In this document: in pieces, positions 44,570 to 53,713 of the stretch
Layout of the letters: each line of letters starts with the position of its first letter
Position numbering within the stretch: the stretch's first letter is position 1
From: Flavobacteriaceae bacterium UBA4022
GTDB taxonomy: Bacteria; Bacteroidota; Bacteroidia; Flavobacteriales; Flavobacteriaceae
DNA: 64,000 bases
Reading direction: 5' to 3'
NCBI GenBank assembly: GCA_002384055.1
Contig: DGAU01000003.1
Coordinates: 5,528 to 69,527, forward strand
Position numbers and translations under genes: made by a program
The notes under the pieces: model-generated
What the model saw: only the letters and a program-made list of their open reading frames with translations
Database searches by the model: none
What the model was told of the DNA's origin: nothing

Positions 44570-45976
44570 ATGAAAAGTGCTTTAGCCTATATCGAAACGC
44601 ATAAGGACCGATTTTTAAATGAACTCATTGATCTTCTAAAAATCCCTTCGATAAGTGCAGACCCCAAATTCAAGCCAGAAATTGTCCAAACGGCCAACCA
44701 GGTCAAAGCGGCCTTAAGCGCGGCTGGCTGCGACCACGTAGCCATTCACCAAACACCGGGCAACCCCATCGTCTATGGCGAAAAAATACTCGGACCGGAC
44801 TACCCCACTATTTTGGTTTATGGTCATTATGACGTGCAGCCACCAGACCCGATTGGTCTGTGGGACAGTCCGCCATTTGAACCCGTGATCAAATCCACGG
44901 AGCTGCATCCCGAGGGGGCTATTTTTGCCCGTGGTGCTTGTGACGACAAGGGACAAATGTACATGCATGTCAAAGCCCTTGAATACATGACAGCCACCAA
45001 TCAATTGCCTTGTAATGTCAAATTCATGATCGAAGGCGAAGAAGAAGTCGGTAGTAAAAACCTCACAGATTTTGTCTTGGCAAACAAAGAAAAATTGGCC
45101 AACGATATCATCCTCATTAGCGATACTGGGATGATTGCCAACGACATTCCCTCAATAACGACTGGTCTGCGCGGCTTATCTTATGTCGAAGTTGAGGTCA
45201 CTGGGCCAAACCGTGATCTACACAGCGGACTTTATGGCGGTGCGGTGGCCAACCCTATCAACATCCTGACCAAAATGATTGCCTCCCTGCATGACCAACA
45301 AAACCACATCACTATTCCTGGGTTTTATGACGATGTCGAAGAACTCTCCAGTATAGAGCGCGCTGAGATGGCCAAGGCTCCTTTTGATATCCACGCTTAC
45401 CGCAAGGCTTTGAACATCGAAGAAGTATTTGGCGAGCACGGATACACCACCAACGAACGCAATGCCATACGCCCAACCTTAGATGTGAACGGAATCTGGG
45501 GCGGATATACCGGCGAAGGTGCCAAAACCGTCATTGCCAGCAAGGCCTACGCCAAAATAAGTATGCGTTTGGTCCCGAACCAGAACTGGCATACAATTTC
45601 TGATTTGTTTGCAGCGCATTTCAAGTCAATTGCGCCCAAAGGTGTCACGGTAGGAGTGACCATTCATCATGGCGGGCAGGGCTATGTTACCCCGACCAAT
45701 CATATCGGCTATCAAGCGGCGTCCAATGCTTACCAGACTACTTTTGGGACCAAACCTGTTCCGCAACGCAGTGGAGGCAGTATCCCTATCGTCTCATTGT
45801 TCGAATCGGCTTTAGGACAAAAAACCATATTAATGGGCTTTGGCCTGGATAGTGATGCCATTCATTCGCCCAACGAACATTTCGGGCTATGGAATTATTT
45901 TAAAGGCATAGAAACCATTCCACAATTCTATCATGAATTCGTGGCCCTTCATCGCCAAAGCAGAAAAGATAATTAG
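44570..45976 (+). CDS. M20-family dipeptidase
   Basis: Cytosolic metallopeptidase (468 residues) of the M20/DapE-CPG2 group. Zinc and catalytic residues: GHYDVQPPD (His86, Asp88), RGACDDKGQ (bridging Asp125), GEEEVGS (catalytic Glu and ligand Glu), a dimerisation domain (about 190-350) and terminal DAIHSPNEHF. Length and motifs match bacterial dipeptidases related to carnosinase-like enzymes. Last base run overlaps the convergent PhnA-domain gene by 4 bases. Confidence 0.88.
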   Translation: MKSALAYIETHKDRFLNELIDLLKIPSISADPKFKPEIVQTANQVKAALSAAGCDHVAIHQTPGNPIVYGEKILGPDYPTILVYGHYDVQPPDPIGLWDSPPFEPVIKSTELHPEGAIFARGACDDKGQMYMHVKALEYMTATNQLPCNVKFMIEGEEEVGSKNLTDFVLANKEKLANDIILISDTGMIANDIPSITTGLRGLSYVEVEVTGPNRDLHSGLYGGAVANPINILTKMIASLHDQQNHITIPGFYDDVEELSSIERAEMAKAPFDIHAYRKALNIEEVFGEHGYTTNERNAIRPTLDVNGIWGGYTGEGAKTVIASKAYAKISMRLVPNQNWHTISDLFAAHFKSIAPKGVTVGVTIHHGGQGYVTPTNHIGYQAASNAYQTTFGTKPVPQRSGGSIPIVSLFESALGQKTILMGFGLDSDAIHSPNEHFGLWNYFKGIETIPQFYHEFVALHRQSRKDN

Positions 45977-46545
45977 GTCTTTTTGACGTATTGAGTGACC
46001 AATACAATCGTTTGGCCATCGACCTTTCCTTCAATATAGGCTTCATTTTCGGGATCAAGAGAGATACGGCGCACTGCGGTCCCTTGTTTGGCGACCATAT
46101 TACTGCCCTTAACCTTGAGGTCTTTGATCAATACCACAGAATCCCCTGCCGACAAAGGCACACCATTGACATCGCGGTGCTGCAATTTGGGTTGTGCTTC
46201 TTGACCATCACCAGAGGCTGCTGCCCATTGAGCCATTTCTGGTTCTAGGTACATCATATCGATCAAGTCTTGTGGCCAGCCCTGGTCTTTGATGCGTTGC
46301 AACATCCGCCAAGCCAAGACCTGGATGACCGGTTCGGGATGCCAAATAGCGTCATTCAGACAACGCCAATGGTGCACATCGTGCTCTGGAGCCTCTATAT
46401 CTGTCCGGCACTTAGCGCACAACAAAGCATGTGCAGAAACATCCGAAGTGGGTGAATCTGGCACCGTATAGGTTTGTAACTTTTGGTCACTCTGGCAAAG
46501 CTCACACTGACTTGAACGTTCATAAAGTAATTTTTCGATGGTCAT
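45973..46545 (-). CDS. PhnA/YjdM-domain zinc-ribbon protein
   Basis: Protein of 190 residues. An N-terminal zinc-ribbon (CELC, CAKC) is joined by a helical linker to a C-terminal PhnA/YjdM domain (GDSVVLIKDLKVKGSNMVAKQGT, GKVDGQTIVLVTQYVKK). Despite the older alkylphosphonate label, this family has no proven role in phosphonate degradation, and no other phn gene is nearby. Monocistronic, convergent with the dipeptidase gene. Confidence 0.85.
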   Translation of the reverse strand: MTIEKLLYERSSQCELCQSDQKLQTYTVPDSPTSDVSAHALLCAKCRTDIEAPEHDVHHWRCLNDAIWHPEPVIQVLAWRMLQRIKDQGWPQDLIDMMYLEPEMAQWAAASGDGQEAQPKLQHRDVNGVPLSAGDSVVLIKDLKVKGSNMVAKQGTAVRRISLDPENEAYIEGKVDGQTIVLVTQYVKKT

Positions 46546-46603
46546 AATTATATTTTTAGCGCCGAGGGGATATGAAGGGCAAGGTCAAAAACCGCAACAT
46601 TAA

Positions 46604-47506
46604 TTAAACTTTATCACTAAGGTAACGCGCGATTCCACGCGCCAAAAAAACTGCCGATTCGGGACACGCCCGCACCCATAATTCGGGCTCAATAATTTCG
46701 AGTTCGGACACCATCGGCTGATCAAGATCATCCCAAACAACATCTACGCGTCCGTAAGCCGGTGTTGGCTGGCATAAAGCCATGACTTTTTCGGCCAAAG
46801 CCACTTCTTGAGTACTGGCTTGATAAGGATGCACCGTGCCGCCAAAATCATCTTGAACACGAAAATCGCCAGGCTTTGCTTTTTTGAGAACAGCATGGGT
46901 AAAAGTGCCGTCAAAAACCATAAGCGAAATCTCCCCTTTGGTGGTGATGCGCTCAATATATCCTTGTACCAGCATATCGCGCTGACCCACCAAATCATCA
47001 AATAATTCCTGGGCCTTAAGCAGTCCTTCTGCCTCAATTTTGTAGGTCAAAAAGCCGCCGCCTGCAATGGCCGGTTTAATTACCACTGTACCCCAGCCTT
47101 GTCCCTGAGCAATAGCCGCAAGGGATTCAGGCTTGTTCTTGTCCACAAATACAGTCGGCACTACTGGGACACCCCATTGGGCCAAATCTTTGAGGTAATG
47201 CTTGTCAATATTCCATTGAATGAGCTCCATTGGATTAATGAGTTTGGTCTGGGTTTGAACCTTTTGAAGCCAAGGCCAAAAGGTGTCAAAGCGTTCAAAA
47301 TAATCCCATATCGTTCGAAAAACAACCGCTTTGGTTTGGGTCCAATCATAGCTTGGATCGTCCCAATAGGTGCGTGCCACACTTAACCCCCTGGCTTGCA
47401 AAGCCTCCTTGAGGTATTGATACTCCAATAGTATGTTGTCGGTGTAGGCACTGGCCTCTTTGGGCTGGTAATAGGCCTTACACGTCAGAATAGTAACATC
47501 GACCAT
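46604..47506 (-). CDS. ATP-grasp ligase (RimK/glutathione synthetase-like)
   Basis: Protein of 300 residues with an ATP-grasp fold: central VVIKPAIAGGG nucleotide loop, VQGYIERI, GEISLMVFDG and Mg ligands in ELEIIEPELW near the C-terminus. Such enzymes form amide bonds through an acyl-phosphate. The acceptor is not recognisable. It lies alone, divergent from the SnoaL-like gene. Confidence 0.8.
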   Translation of the reverse strand: MVDVTILTCKAYYQPKEASAYTDNILLEYQYLKEALQARGLSVARTYWDDPSYDWTQTKAVVFRTIWDYFERFDTFWPWLQKVQTQTKLINPMELIQWNIDKHYLKDLAQWGVPVVPTVFVDKNKPESLAAIAQGQGWGTVVIKPAIAGGGFLTYKIEAEGLLKAQELFDDLVGQRDMLVQGYIERITTKGEISLMVFDGTFTHAVLKKAKPGDFRVQDDFGGTVHPYQASTQEVALAEKVMALCQPTPAYGRVDVVWDDLDQPMVSELEIIEPELWVRACPESAVFLARGIARYLSDKV

Positions 47507-47590
47507 CTTAACTTTATTAAGTCTTCGAAGTTATTTTTATTTTTTCATATGGACTAAAAAAGCCTGTATCTTTATATAAATCTTTTTGAT

Positions 47591-48022
47591 ATGAAACCAC
47601 TATTTTTTGGGCTCTTTTGTTTGCTATCGACCATGAGTTGGGGGCAAAATGACCCGGAGGCCGTTGCCGCCATCAAACAAGTCATGCAGCAACAAGAAGA
47701 GGCTTGGAGCCAACATGATATAGACGGCTTTATGGCCGGCTATTGGCAGAGTGATTCATTGAAATTCTTTGGCAGTAACGGTGTGACCACAGGCTGGCAA
47801 AACACGCGAGACAATTACAAGAAATCGTACCCAACACCTCAAGACACAGGGATTCTTTCATTTACCTTTGAAGACATCAGCGCGATCAATCCTGAGGCCT
47901 ATTGGGTCATGGGGCGCTATCATCTGGCTCGAGATCAAGGTGAGGCAGAAGGCACCTTTATGATTATTTTCAAAAAAATAAAAGGAGAATGGCGGATTGT
48001 TGCCGACATGAGTTGTGGATAA
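47591..48022 (+). CDS. Exported SnoaL/DUF4440-like protein
   Basis: Small secreted protein (143 residues): signal peptide 1-19 (ending SWGQ) and an NTF2-like cone fold, seen in the helix VAAIKQVMQQQEEAWSQHDIDGFMAGYW and following strands. Family members are ligand-binding or steroid-isomerase-like and often have no assigned activity. Convergent with the YjbR gene. Confidence 0.78.
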   Translation: MKPLFFGLFCLLSTMSWGQNDPEAVAAIKQVMQQQEEAWSQHDIDGFMAGYWQSDSLKFFGSNGVTTGWQNTRDNYKKSYPTPQDTGILSFTFEDISAINPEAYWVMGRYHLARDQGEAEGTFMIIFKKIKGEWRIVADMSCG

Positions 48023-48035
48023 AATCTGAGTCCTG

Positions 48036-48404
48036 TTACTCCGCGTCGCCCCTTAAAAGCAGTCGTTGTTTTTTGGTCAAACTTTGGGCCACCAAATCAT
48101 AAGAATCGTCAATCCACTGGAACAGATATTTGGGCTTGAGCGGAGACATAACCACAATGGTATTCCAATGATTTTTGTTCATGTGATAGCCAGGCAAAAC
48201 CAAACCATTGTATTGATCTCTTAGTTCCAAAGCGATTTCGGGTGCACACTTTAAGTTAATGCGCAAGGGTTGTGCCTCTAAAGAAAATAAAGCAAACATT
48301 TTACCAGCCACCTTAAAAACTAAAGTATCTGCGTCAAAAGGGAAGGATTCGGTCACGGCTTTTTTTGCCAGACAATAGGTTCTTATTTGTTCTACATCAA
48401 CCAT
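48036..48404 (-). CDS. MmcQ/YjbR family protein
   Basis: Protein of 122 residues with the MmcQ/YjbR fold (AVTESFPFDADTLVFKVAGKMFAL; a GYHMNKNHWNTI segment; and a terminal helix SYDLVAQSLTKKQRLLL). The fold resembles CyaY-like and DNA-binding modules; function is not established. It lies 6 bases downstream of the cyclase-family gene in the hemW unit. Confidence 0.85.
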   Translation of the reverse strand: MVDVEQIRTYCLAKKAVTESFPFDADTLVFKVAGKMFALFSLEAQPLRINLKCAPEIALELRDQYNGLVLPGYHMNKNHWNTIVVMSPLKPKYLFQWIDDSYDLVAQSLTKKQRLLLRGDAE

Positions 48405-48410
48405 AAAACA

Positions 48411-49169
48411 TCACTGTTTTGGATGCAAAGCGTATAGCAACGGGCGGGACAATGTCGCATCATTCTCGATTGCTGCTGTCTGTAATTCGAGTAGATAGCG
48501 CCCATCGACTACAGTGTCGGGTACATAAATAAATTCTGTGATTGTGGCCCCGTAACGTGGGGCATCAGGGATTTGCCAAAAAGCGCGGTGGGCCAATAGG
48601 GCGCCTTGATCCTCTTCGGGATCGACCGAAGGCAAATCGATCAGTAGGTGCATTACTCCCAGTTCGGCCAATGCTTTTGCGGCACTAGGTTCCAAAAAAG
48701 GCCAATGGGTATGATCGTAATTGGTCGTGAGTTTTTCTGGTGTATTGGGTCGTGTTCTGATCACCAGTGCCTGAGGAACTTCATCTCCTAACTCCCTGAG
48801 TAGGTCTTTTGTAGTGAGCAGCTGGTCCTTTCCGACTTTGGTGGGCGTCAGACTGATGAGTTGCGCCATAAAAAACGATTCCCTGAGGACTCCTTCAACT
48901 GAATGAAAGGCTTCTGTAATATGCCCCAAGCACTCGGTATGGGTCCCATGGGCATGGGGATTGAACATTAAATCATTAAAATTGACCGAGCCGCCTTTAG
49001 CCACGCTGCCCATCCAATCACCAAGAGCGACTGGTTTGCTGGTCGGCTTGTCGATGTACCAAGCCGAAGCTTGAGCCTGACCTTGGGTCTTGATCGCAAT
49101 AGAAAGGTCAATGGCTTGGCTCGTTTCGATCCAATAAGCGTTTTCTCCTAAGTGCAGTCCTAACTTCAT
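48411..49169 (-). CDS. Cyclase family (kynurenine formamidase-like) hydrolase
   Basis: Protein of 252 residues in the metal-dependent cyclase/formamidase family. The zinc motif normally HxGTHxDxPxH reads HAHGTHTECLGH, with Glu for Asp and Leu for Pro, so metal binding may be retained but altered. A later TRPN and LLIDLPSVDP segment fits the fold. Overlaps hemW by 4 bases, hence translationally coupled. Substrate unknown; formamidase activity is only one possibility. Confidence 0.82.
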   Translation of the reverse strand: MKLGLHLGENAYWIETSQAIDLSIAIKTQGQAQASAWYIDKPTSKPVALGDWMGSVAKGGSVNFNDLMFNPHAHGTHTECLGHITEAFHSVEGVLRESFFMAQLISLTPTKVGKDQLLTTKDLLRELGDEVPQALVIRTRPNTPEKLTTNYDHTHWPFLEPSAAKALAELGVMHLLIDLPSVDPEEDQGALLAHRAFWQIPDAPRYGATITEFIYVPDTVVDGRYLLELQTAAIENDATLSRPLLYALHPKQ

Positions 49170-50299
49170 CTCTCTAAATTTAGTAAGAATAGATCACTTG
49201 CAATTCCATCCGACAAAAATTTTCCCTTTCGGGTCACCACCAAATGCGTCCCTTTTTCGACCAACACACCAGATTTAAGGTGCTTTAGGGCATTATTATA
49301 TAGCTTCGTGCGGACACTATGACCGAATTTCTGAGCAATTTCGTCTAATTGGACCCCTGCCGCTGTACGCAATCGGGTCATGATATATTCATTAAAATGA
49401 TCCGCTGGGGATAACACTTCAAACTGAGAAGGCAATTCGTTTTTTGTGATGTCTCTGATGTAATGCAAATTATGTGCTTTATTCCAGCTTCTTTTCTTTT
49501 GATCGTAACTGTGCGCCGAAGGACCGATGCCTAAATAAGGATGACCCGACCAATACGCCGTATTATTTCTGGAGTTAAAACCTGGCTTTCCAAAATTTGA
49601 AAACTCATAGTTGCTGTAATTGTGCTGCTGGGCCCAATCCAAAAGGGCATAATAATGGGCTTGCGCTTGAACTTCGTCCAGAGGCGCTAGCTGGCCTTTT
49701 TTAATAAAGGCGTCAAGAGCAGTTTTGGGCTCTTGTGTAAGGGCATAACAAGACAAGTGAGGTACATCAAACTTCTGGGCAACTCGCAAGTTTTGTGCCC
49801 AATCGGCATCGCTTTGCCCCGGCAGGCCATAAATAAGATCCACACTATAGTTTTGAAACAATTCCGCTACATCTTCCAAAGCCTGTAGGGCCTGATCTGG
49901 GTTATGGGCCCGATTCATCAAGGTTAGATCCTCTGCTTTAAACGACTGAATACCTAAGCTCAGACGATTAATTCCTGCTTCTTTTAAGGCCTGTAATTTT
50001 AGTGGAGTAATATCGTCTGGGTTGGCTTCCAGGGTGATCTCCGCATCAGGCGCTACTGCGTAATGATTGCGGGCTACCGTTAGCAAATCAATGATCTCCC
50101 TTGCCGAAAGTAAGGATGGCGTACCACCACCAAAATAAATGGTTTGGACCGGGAGCGAAAGCTCGTTGGCCCGCAAAATTAACTCGCGCTGCATCGCCGA
50201 GATCATTTGGTCCTTATATTTAATAGAGGTCGAAAAGTGAAAGTCACAATAATGACAAGCCTGTTTACAAAAAGGAATATGAAAATAGAGCCCAGCCAT
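49166..50299 (-). CDS. hemW: Heme chaperone HemW (radical SAM)
   Basis: Radical SAM protein (377 residues) with C11-x3-C15-x2-C18 (FCKQACHYCDF), GGGTPSLL, LEANPDDI and RLSLGIQSF. The HemW signature region reads NNTAYW followed by LGIGPSAHSY. HemW binds heme and inserts it into membrane hemoproteins; it lacks the extra cysteine of true coproporphyrinogen dehydrogenase HemN, which fits the sequence here. It overlaps the cyclase gene by 4 bases and follows ruvC. Confidence 0.9.
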   Translation of the reverse strand: MAGLYFHIPFCKQACHYCDFHFSTSIKYKDQMISAMQRELILRANELSLPVQTIYFGGGTPSLLSAREIIDLLTVARNHYAVAPDAEITLEANPDDITPLKLQALKEAGINRLSLGIQSFKAEDLTLMNRAHNPDQALQALEDVAELFQNYSVDLIYGLPGQSDADWAQNLRVAQKFDVPHLSCYALTQEPKTALDAFIKKGQLAPLDEVQAQAHYYALLDWAQQHNYSNYEFSNFGKPGFNSRNNTAYWSGHPYLGIGPSAHSYDQKKRSWNKAHNLHYIRDITKNELPSQFEVLSPADHFNEYIMTRLRTAAGVQLDEIAQKFGHSVRTKLYNNALKHLKSGVLVEKGTHLVVTRKGKFLSDGIASDLFLLNLER

Positions 50300-50310
50300 A
50301 TATGCAGACC

Positions 50311-50862
50311 CTAACCGAGTCGGTCTTCGTTTTGTTTGATAAAGGCAGACCAGCCGGTATAAGCTGATGTTGTTTTGATGGATCCTGAATTATAAAAATG
50401 ACACACCGCCGCGGCCAATCCATCCGTACTATCAAGATTTTTGGGCAGTTCTTTGAGCTGTAACAAACTCTGCAGCATTTTCGCCACTTGTTCTTTGGAC
50501 GCATTACCATTTCCAGTAATGGCCATTTTAATTTTTTTGGGGGAATATTCTGTGATCGGCACTTCGCGACTCAAACCTGCGGCCATAGCAACACCTTGTG
50601 CTCTTCCTAATTTGAGCATCGACTGTACATTCTTGCCAAAAAAAGGAGCTTCAATAGCAATCTCATCGGGGTGATAAGTGTCTATAAGGGATATCGTCCG
50701 TTCAAAGATGTGCTTGAGTTTCACATAGTGATCGTCGTACTTGGACAACTTCAATTCGTTCAGTTGCATAAACTCCATAGACTTACCAACCACCTTAATA
50801 AGGCCAAATCCCATAATAGTGGTCCCCGGATCAATCCCTAATATGATGCGTTCGCTGGTCAT
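50311..50862 (-). CDS. ruvC: Holliday junction endodeoxyribonuclease RuvC
   Basis: Resolvase subunit (183 residues) that cuts four-way DNA junctions with RuvAB. Catalytic acids are visible: Asp in GIDPG near residue 11, Glu in AIEAPFFGKN, and the D-S-T-D pair before GLAAAVCH; the DNA-binding EYSPKKIKMAITGNGNASKEQV segment is intact. I start at MTSER (50862) rather than the ATG 3 codons upstream, which would add MIV. First gene of the ruvC-hemW-cyclase-yjbR unit. Confidence 0.93.
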   Translation of the reverse strand: MTSERIILGIDPGTTIMGFGLIKVVGKSMEFMQLNELKLSKYDDHYVKLKHIFERTISLIDTYHPDEIAIEAPFFGKNVQSMLKLGRAQGVAMAAGLSREVPITEYSPKKIKMAITGNGNASKEQVAKMLQSLLQLKELPKNLDSTDGLAAAVCHFYNSGSIKTTSAYTGWSAFIKQNEDRLG

Positions 50863-50893
50863 GACGATCAAATGTTTCTTAATTTAGCCAAGT

Positions 50894-51841
50894 ATGAATT
50901 ACCTGTCTCACAAACTTAATGAATATGGCTGGTTTGCCCTAAAGGTTTCGGCCTTGATTGCGGCTGTGGTCATTGTGGTTCTAAAATGGCGTGCTACAAC
51001 ATCTGAGGTGATCCAAATGAGTTTAAATGTCTTTACTCTTGAGGCGCTTCCATGGGGGTTGCTTATCGTTATTTTAGCAAGCTTCAATTGGATTCTGATC
51101 ATTATTCAATGGCAATACAGCACCAAAGACTTAGCGCCCTTAAATTTTGTGGCTGCGGCCAAACAATGCTTCATTGCTTTTAACTGGGCCTTTATTACGC
51201 CCAGCCGCATTGGAGAATACGGGGCAAAAGCCGCCTTTTACCCATCAGAGCAGCGGCCACAAATTATAGCGCTTCAGGCCTGTATCCATGGGACCCAGCT
51301 TATCGCCACAATAATATTTGGGGGGGTTGGTGTTTTGATCAATTCAGCGGTATTTCCTGGGGTCAACTTGGACATAACGCCTTGGTCCATTGGCCTGTGT
51401 GCTGCTGGCTTTATGAGCCTGTTTTTCCTTTTTTTATGGGTCAAACAAAAGCAACATCTCCAGGTGCTTTTCCTTAAATCCTTGAGGGCACTCCCCAGGA
51501 GAAAAGTAGCTCATATAATGGGCCTCTCACTTTTGCGCTACATCATCTTTAGCTTCATGTTCTTAATGATTTTTCGCTTCCTTGGCGCTGAAATTTCTCT
51601 GCTTATGGGTCTTTCGACAATTGCCTGTATTTATTTGTTCCAGGCCATCATTCCTGTTTTCAGCATGTTTGACGTAGTCATTAGAGGAAGCATTGCCTTG
51701 GTTCTTTTTACCCCATACGGACTAGATTCGGTATTGATATTATCGGCCATTTGTCTACAATGGACACTGAGCGCCCTTTGGCCTTTAGCCTTGGGTAGTA
51801 TTTGGCAGATGACCACTTTAAACAAGCGCACATGGGCCTGA
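50894..51841 (+). CDS. Lysylphosphatidylglycerol synthase-like (UPF0104) membrane protein
   Basis: Integral membrane protein (315 residues, about 7-8 helices) of the flippase-like domain family related to the transmembrane part of MprF/AglD. Typical features are the FNWAFITPSRIGEYGAKA segment in an amphipathic loop and FQAIIPVFSMFDVVIRGSIAL near the C-terminus. No catalytic lysyl transferase domain is present. Divergent from ruvC. The stop overlaps a 29-codon frame. Confidence 0.8.
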   Translation: MNYLSHKLNEYGWFALKVSALIAAVVIVVLKWRATTSEVIQMSLNVFTLEALPWGLLIVILASFNWILIIIQWQYSTKDLAPLNFVAAAKQCFIAFNWAFITPSRIGEYGAKAAFYPSEQRPQIIALQACIHGTQLIATIIFGGVGVLINSAVFPGVNLDITPWSIGLCAAGFMSLFFLFLWVKQKQHLQVLFLKSLRALPRRKVAHIMGLSLLRYIIFSFMFLMIFRFLGAEISLLMGLSTIACIYLFQAIIPVFSMFDVVIRGSIALVLFTPYGLDSVLILSAICLQWTLSALWPLALGSIWQMTTLNKRTWA

Positions 51842-51930
51842 TGAGTCTCTTAATGTTACTGCCATTTATCATGACTCTCGCTCTATTGAGTCCTTGGGGG
51901 CGCTATGTTTGGAAAGCAAGGCGCTTTTAA
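51841..51930 (+). CDS. Possible 29-residue membrane microprotein
   Basis: A tiny frame begins at an ATG sharing its first base with the stop of the membrane protein gene (TGATG) and encodes one hydrophobic helix with a basic end (MSLLMLLPFIMTLALLSP, then WKARRF). The stop/start arrangement implies coupled translation. It could be a real small subunit or the surviving start of a deleted downstream glycosyltransferase, which often follows at this locus. No homology can be judged by eye. Confidence 0.4.
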   Translation: MSLLMLLPFIMTLALLSPWGRYVWKARRF

Positions 51931-51943
51931 TCGCCCCTTGATC

Positions 51944-52414
51944 TTACTTCAGGGCCAATTGAAACGCATAACTTATTTGAATGGGCAAGCCCCGTTTATA
52001 CGCGGGACTCAGCTCCAAATTTTGCAAGTCCTTTTGACTATTTTGTTGAATGACGACAAAGGCAGGATGACGCTCTAATAATTCTGGGGCAAAGGCCAAA
52101 ACAAGTTCCCCCTGGTTTGAGACCTCAATGGTTACAGCTATTGTATCCGGCCGCTCATTTTTAGAGAAAACAGCCCCCTGGTCTATTGCCTTTTGAACGG
52201 CCTGAGTGATTGTAGACAAAAAACAATGCTCCTGATTTTCTTTAATCAAAATAGAGGTGCAGGCATTAAATGAAGGGTAAGTATCTACCGTACGCCAATT
52301 AATTTCTGCAAGCTCCAAAGCCAGTATATCTTGCGGATCAACACGTTCATTAATTAGATGATTACAGCCGTACACCACCATTAAAAACATCACCATGACT
52401 ACAAAACGGAACAT
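51944..52414 (-). CDS. Hypothetical lipoprotein
   Basis: Protein of 156 residues with a lipoprotein signal (MFRFVVMVMFLMVVYGC, cysteine at 17) and a mixed alpha/beta body (TIAVTIEVSNQGELVLAFAPELLERHP) loosely like TonB C-terminal domains. I do not recognise a named family. It stands alone, just outside the tRNA-Asp island. Confidence 0.7.
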   Translation of the reverse strand: MFRFVVMVMFLMVVYGCNHLINERVDPQDILALELAEINWRTVDTYPSFNACTSILIKENQEHCFLSTITQAVQKAIDQGAVFSKNERPDTIAVTIEVSNQGELVLAFAPELLERHPAFVVIQQNSQKDLQNLELSPAYKRGLPIQISYAFQLALK

Positions 52415-52562
52415 ACCCCAAATATTTTTTGATAAAAAACTATTTTTTTTCAGATTCTATTATAATAGTCTTATTAATGACTATTTTTAAGGCTTATGTA
52501 TAAACGATATATTTATTTTTATTTTCGAGATAAAGTATACATGTCGACAAAAAAACTAAATT

Positions 52563-52757
52563 ATGAAGATTTTGGTGATTGAGGAAGATAAAATCGCACA
52601 ATTACCGAAATCCAATCAGGGTGCTTTTCTGAGCCAAAATGAATCCACTTTCCTTCAAAATCCTTGGTATGCAAATGGACAAATTAGCTTAGAGAGAATT
52701 TACAAAGATGGGAAAGAGTTTTCGAAATCTTGGGATGAGGTAGGTAATGAAATTTAA
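52563..52757 (+). pseudogene. Fragment with MORN-like repeat
   Basis: A 64-codon frame whose second half (WYANGQISLERIYKDGKEF, SWDEVGNEI) resembles one and a half MORN-variant repeats of Bacteroidota surface or antitoxin-like proteins, which normally carry several repeats. The short length and position just outside the island repeat suggest a truncated remnant, though a small intact gene is possible. Confidence 0.4.
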
Positions 52758-52838
52758 ATACATGCAATTATTTTTTATTCGGCCCCTTTTTAGGTCCAAA
52801 AACTTGGCAACTTGACGAACTTGAGAAGAAACAACTTT

Positions 52839-52960
52839 AAACAAAAAAAGCCCATCCAAATGGATAAGCTTCTCATTGGTCTATTTCTAAACCACATCTC
52901 TGTTCTCACAGAGACAACACAACACTTTTGTTGCGGTCTGGACGAGACTCGAACTCGCGA
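52839..52960. repeat. Left direct repeat (att-like) of the tRNA-Asp island
   Basis: A 122-base copy, identical by eye to 58383-58504, containing the last 27 bases of tRNA-Asp (52934-52960), the downstream hairpin TCTCTGT/ACAGAGA (52897-52914) and the terminator stem (52849-52870). There is no tRNA 5' half here. This is the expected duplicated 3' end left by integration into a tRNA gene. Confidence 0.85.
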
Positions 52961-52987
52961 AATTAACTTGCTTTACGCCTACATGCA

Positions 52988-53200
52988 TTACCCTAGTATA
53001 ATGGTAAGTGACATCCCTAGTACAAGAAAGCCAATAATAGCATCTGATATTTCATTTTCAGTGGAATTTTTATAATTCCAAACTTCCTTAAAGTAAGTTC
53101 TTTTCCTATTTTTAAGAAGGTTGTATATATTTAAATATATAAATCTTACTCCAGCTCCAATTAAGCAAAAAATATAATGCCTTAAAATTATTGATACCAT
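52988..53200 (-). CDS. Small hypothetical membrane protein in the island
   Basis: A 70-residue AT-rich frame with an N-terminal hydrophobic stretch and a C-terminal helix (IIGFLVLGMSLTIILG). It lies 45 bases downstream of another membrane-protein gene on the same strand, so the two may be a pair. No domain recognised; low AT-adjusted coding signal. Confidence 0.4.
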   Translation of the reverse strand: MVSIILRHYIFCLIGAGVRFIYLNIYNLLKNRKRTYFKEVWNYKNSTENEISDAIIGFLVLGMSLTIILG

Positions 53201-53245
53201 TAGTCCGATTTGCTAAAAAGTTCGGTTTTAAGGGAAGCTTACATA

Positions 53246-53701
53246 CTACCAATTAATAGAAAAAAACTGCTTTTTTTTTATCTTCTTTCTAATCTTTATA
53301 AAACCAATAAGAATAAATAACGGAGTTGTAAAACAAAAGTTAAAAAAGTAGAGCAAAATACAATCAAATAGAATACCTGACAGTATATATTTTACTATAT
53401 CCAATCTAGTTCTAAATTCTTTTTTCTTAATTAAGTATTGCCCAACAGGGAGTAAATAATTTTTATACAAAGACAAACTTGTTTCAAGTGTAATTAAACC
53501 ATTTATACTTTTAACAGATGTAAAATACTCAAGAATATATCTTTTAAAAAGCTCCGTTTCAGAGTTGTTTAAGGACAATAGGCCATTTGTTAAATTTATA
53601 GTAGAGCGATAATGATACAACCTTCTTTCTCTTGAACTCAGCTTATTTAAATTAAAAATAAATTTTTCAAGTTCGTTTTTAATGTTGTTATTCGTTTCCA
53701 T
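53246..53701 (-). CDS. Hypothetical membrane protein in the island
   Basis: Protein of 151 residues: a soluble helical N-terminal part (METNNNIKNELEKFIFNLN onward), then a hydrophobic hairpin (YILSGILFDCILLYFFNFCF, TPLFILIGF) and a lysine-rich end. It starts 12 bases after the stop of a truncated upstream frame (53714-53886), so it was probably the second gene of an operon whose first gene is now broken. Function unknown. Confidence 0.5.
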   Translation of the reverse strand: METNNNIKNELEKFIFNLNKLSSRERRLYHYRSTINLTNGLLSLNNSETELFKRYILEYFTSVKSINGLITLETSLSLYKNYLLPVGQYLIKKKEFRTRLDIVKYILSGILFDCILLYFFNFCFTTPLFILIGFIKIRKKIKKKQFFSINW

Positions 53702-53713
53702 ATAATTTCATAT

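Noticed and set aside
45973..46545. Phosphonate utilisation locus
   Set aside because: A single PhnA/YjdM-domain gene without any C-P lyase or transporter gene does not support it.
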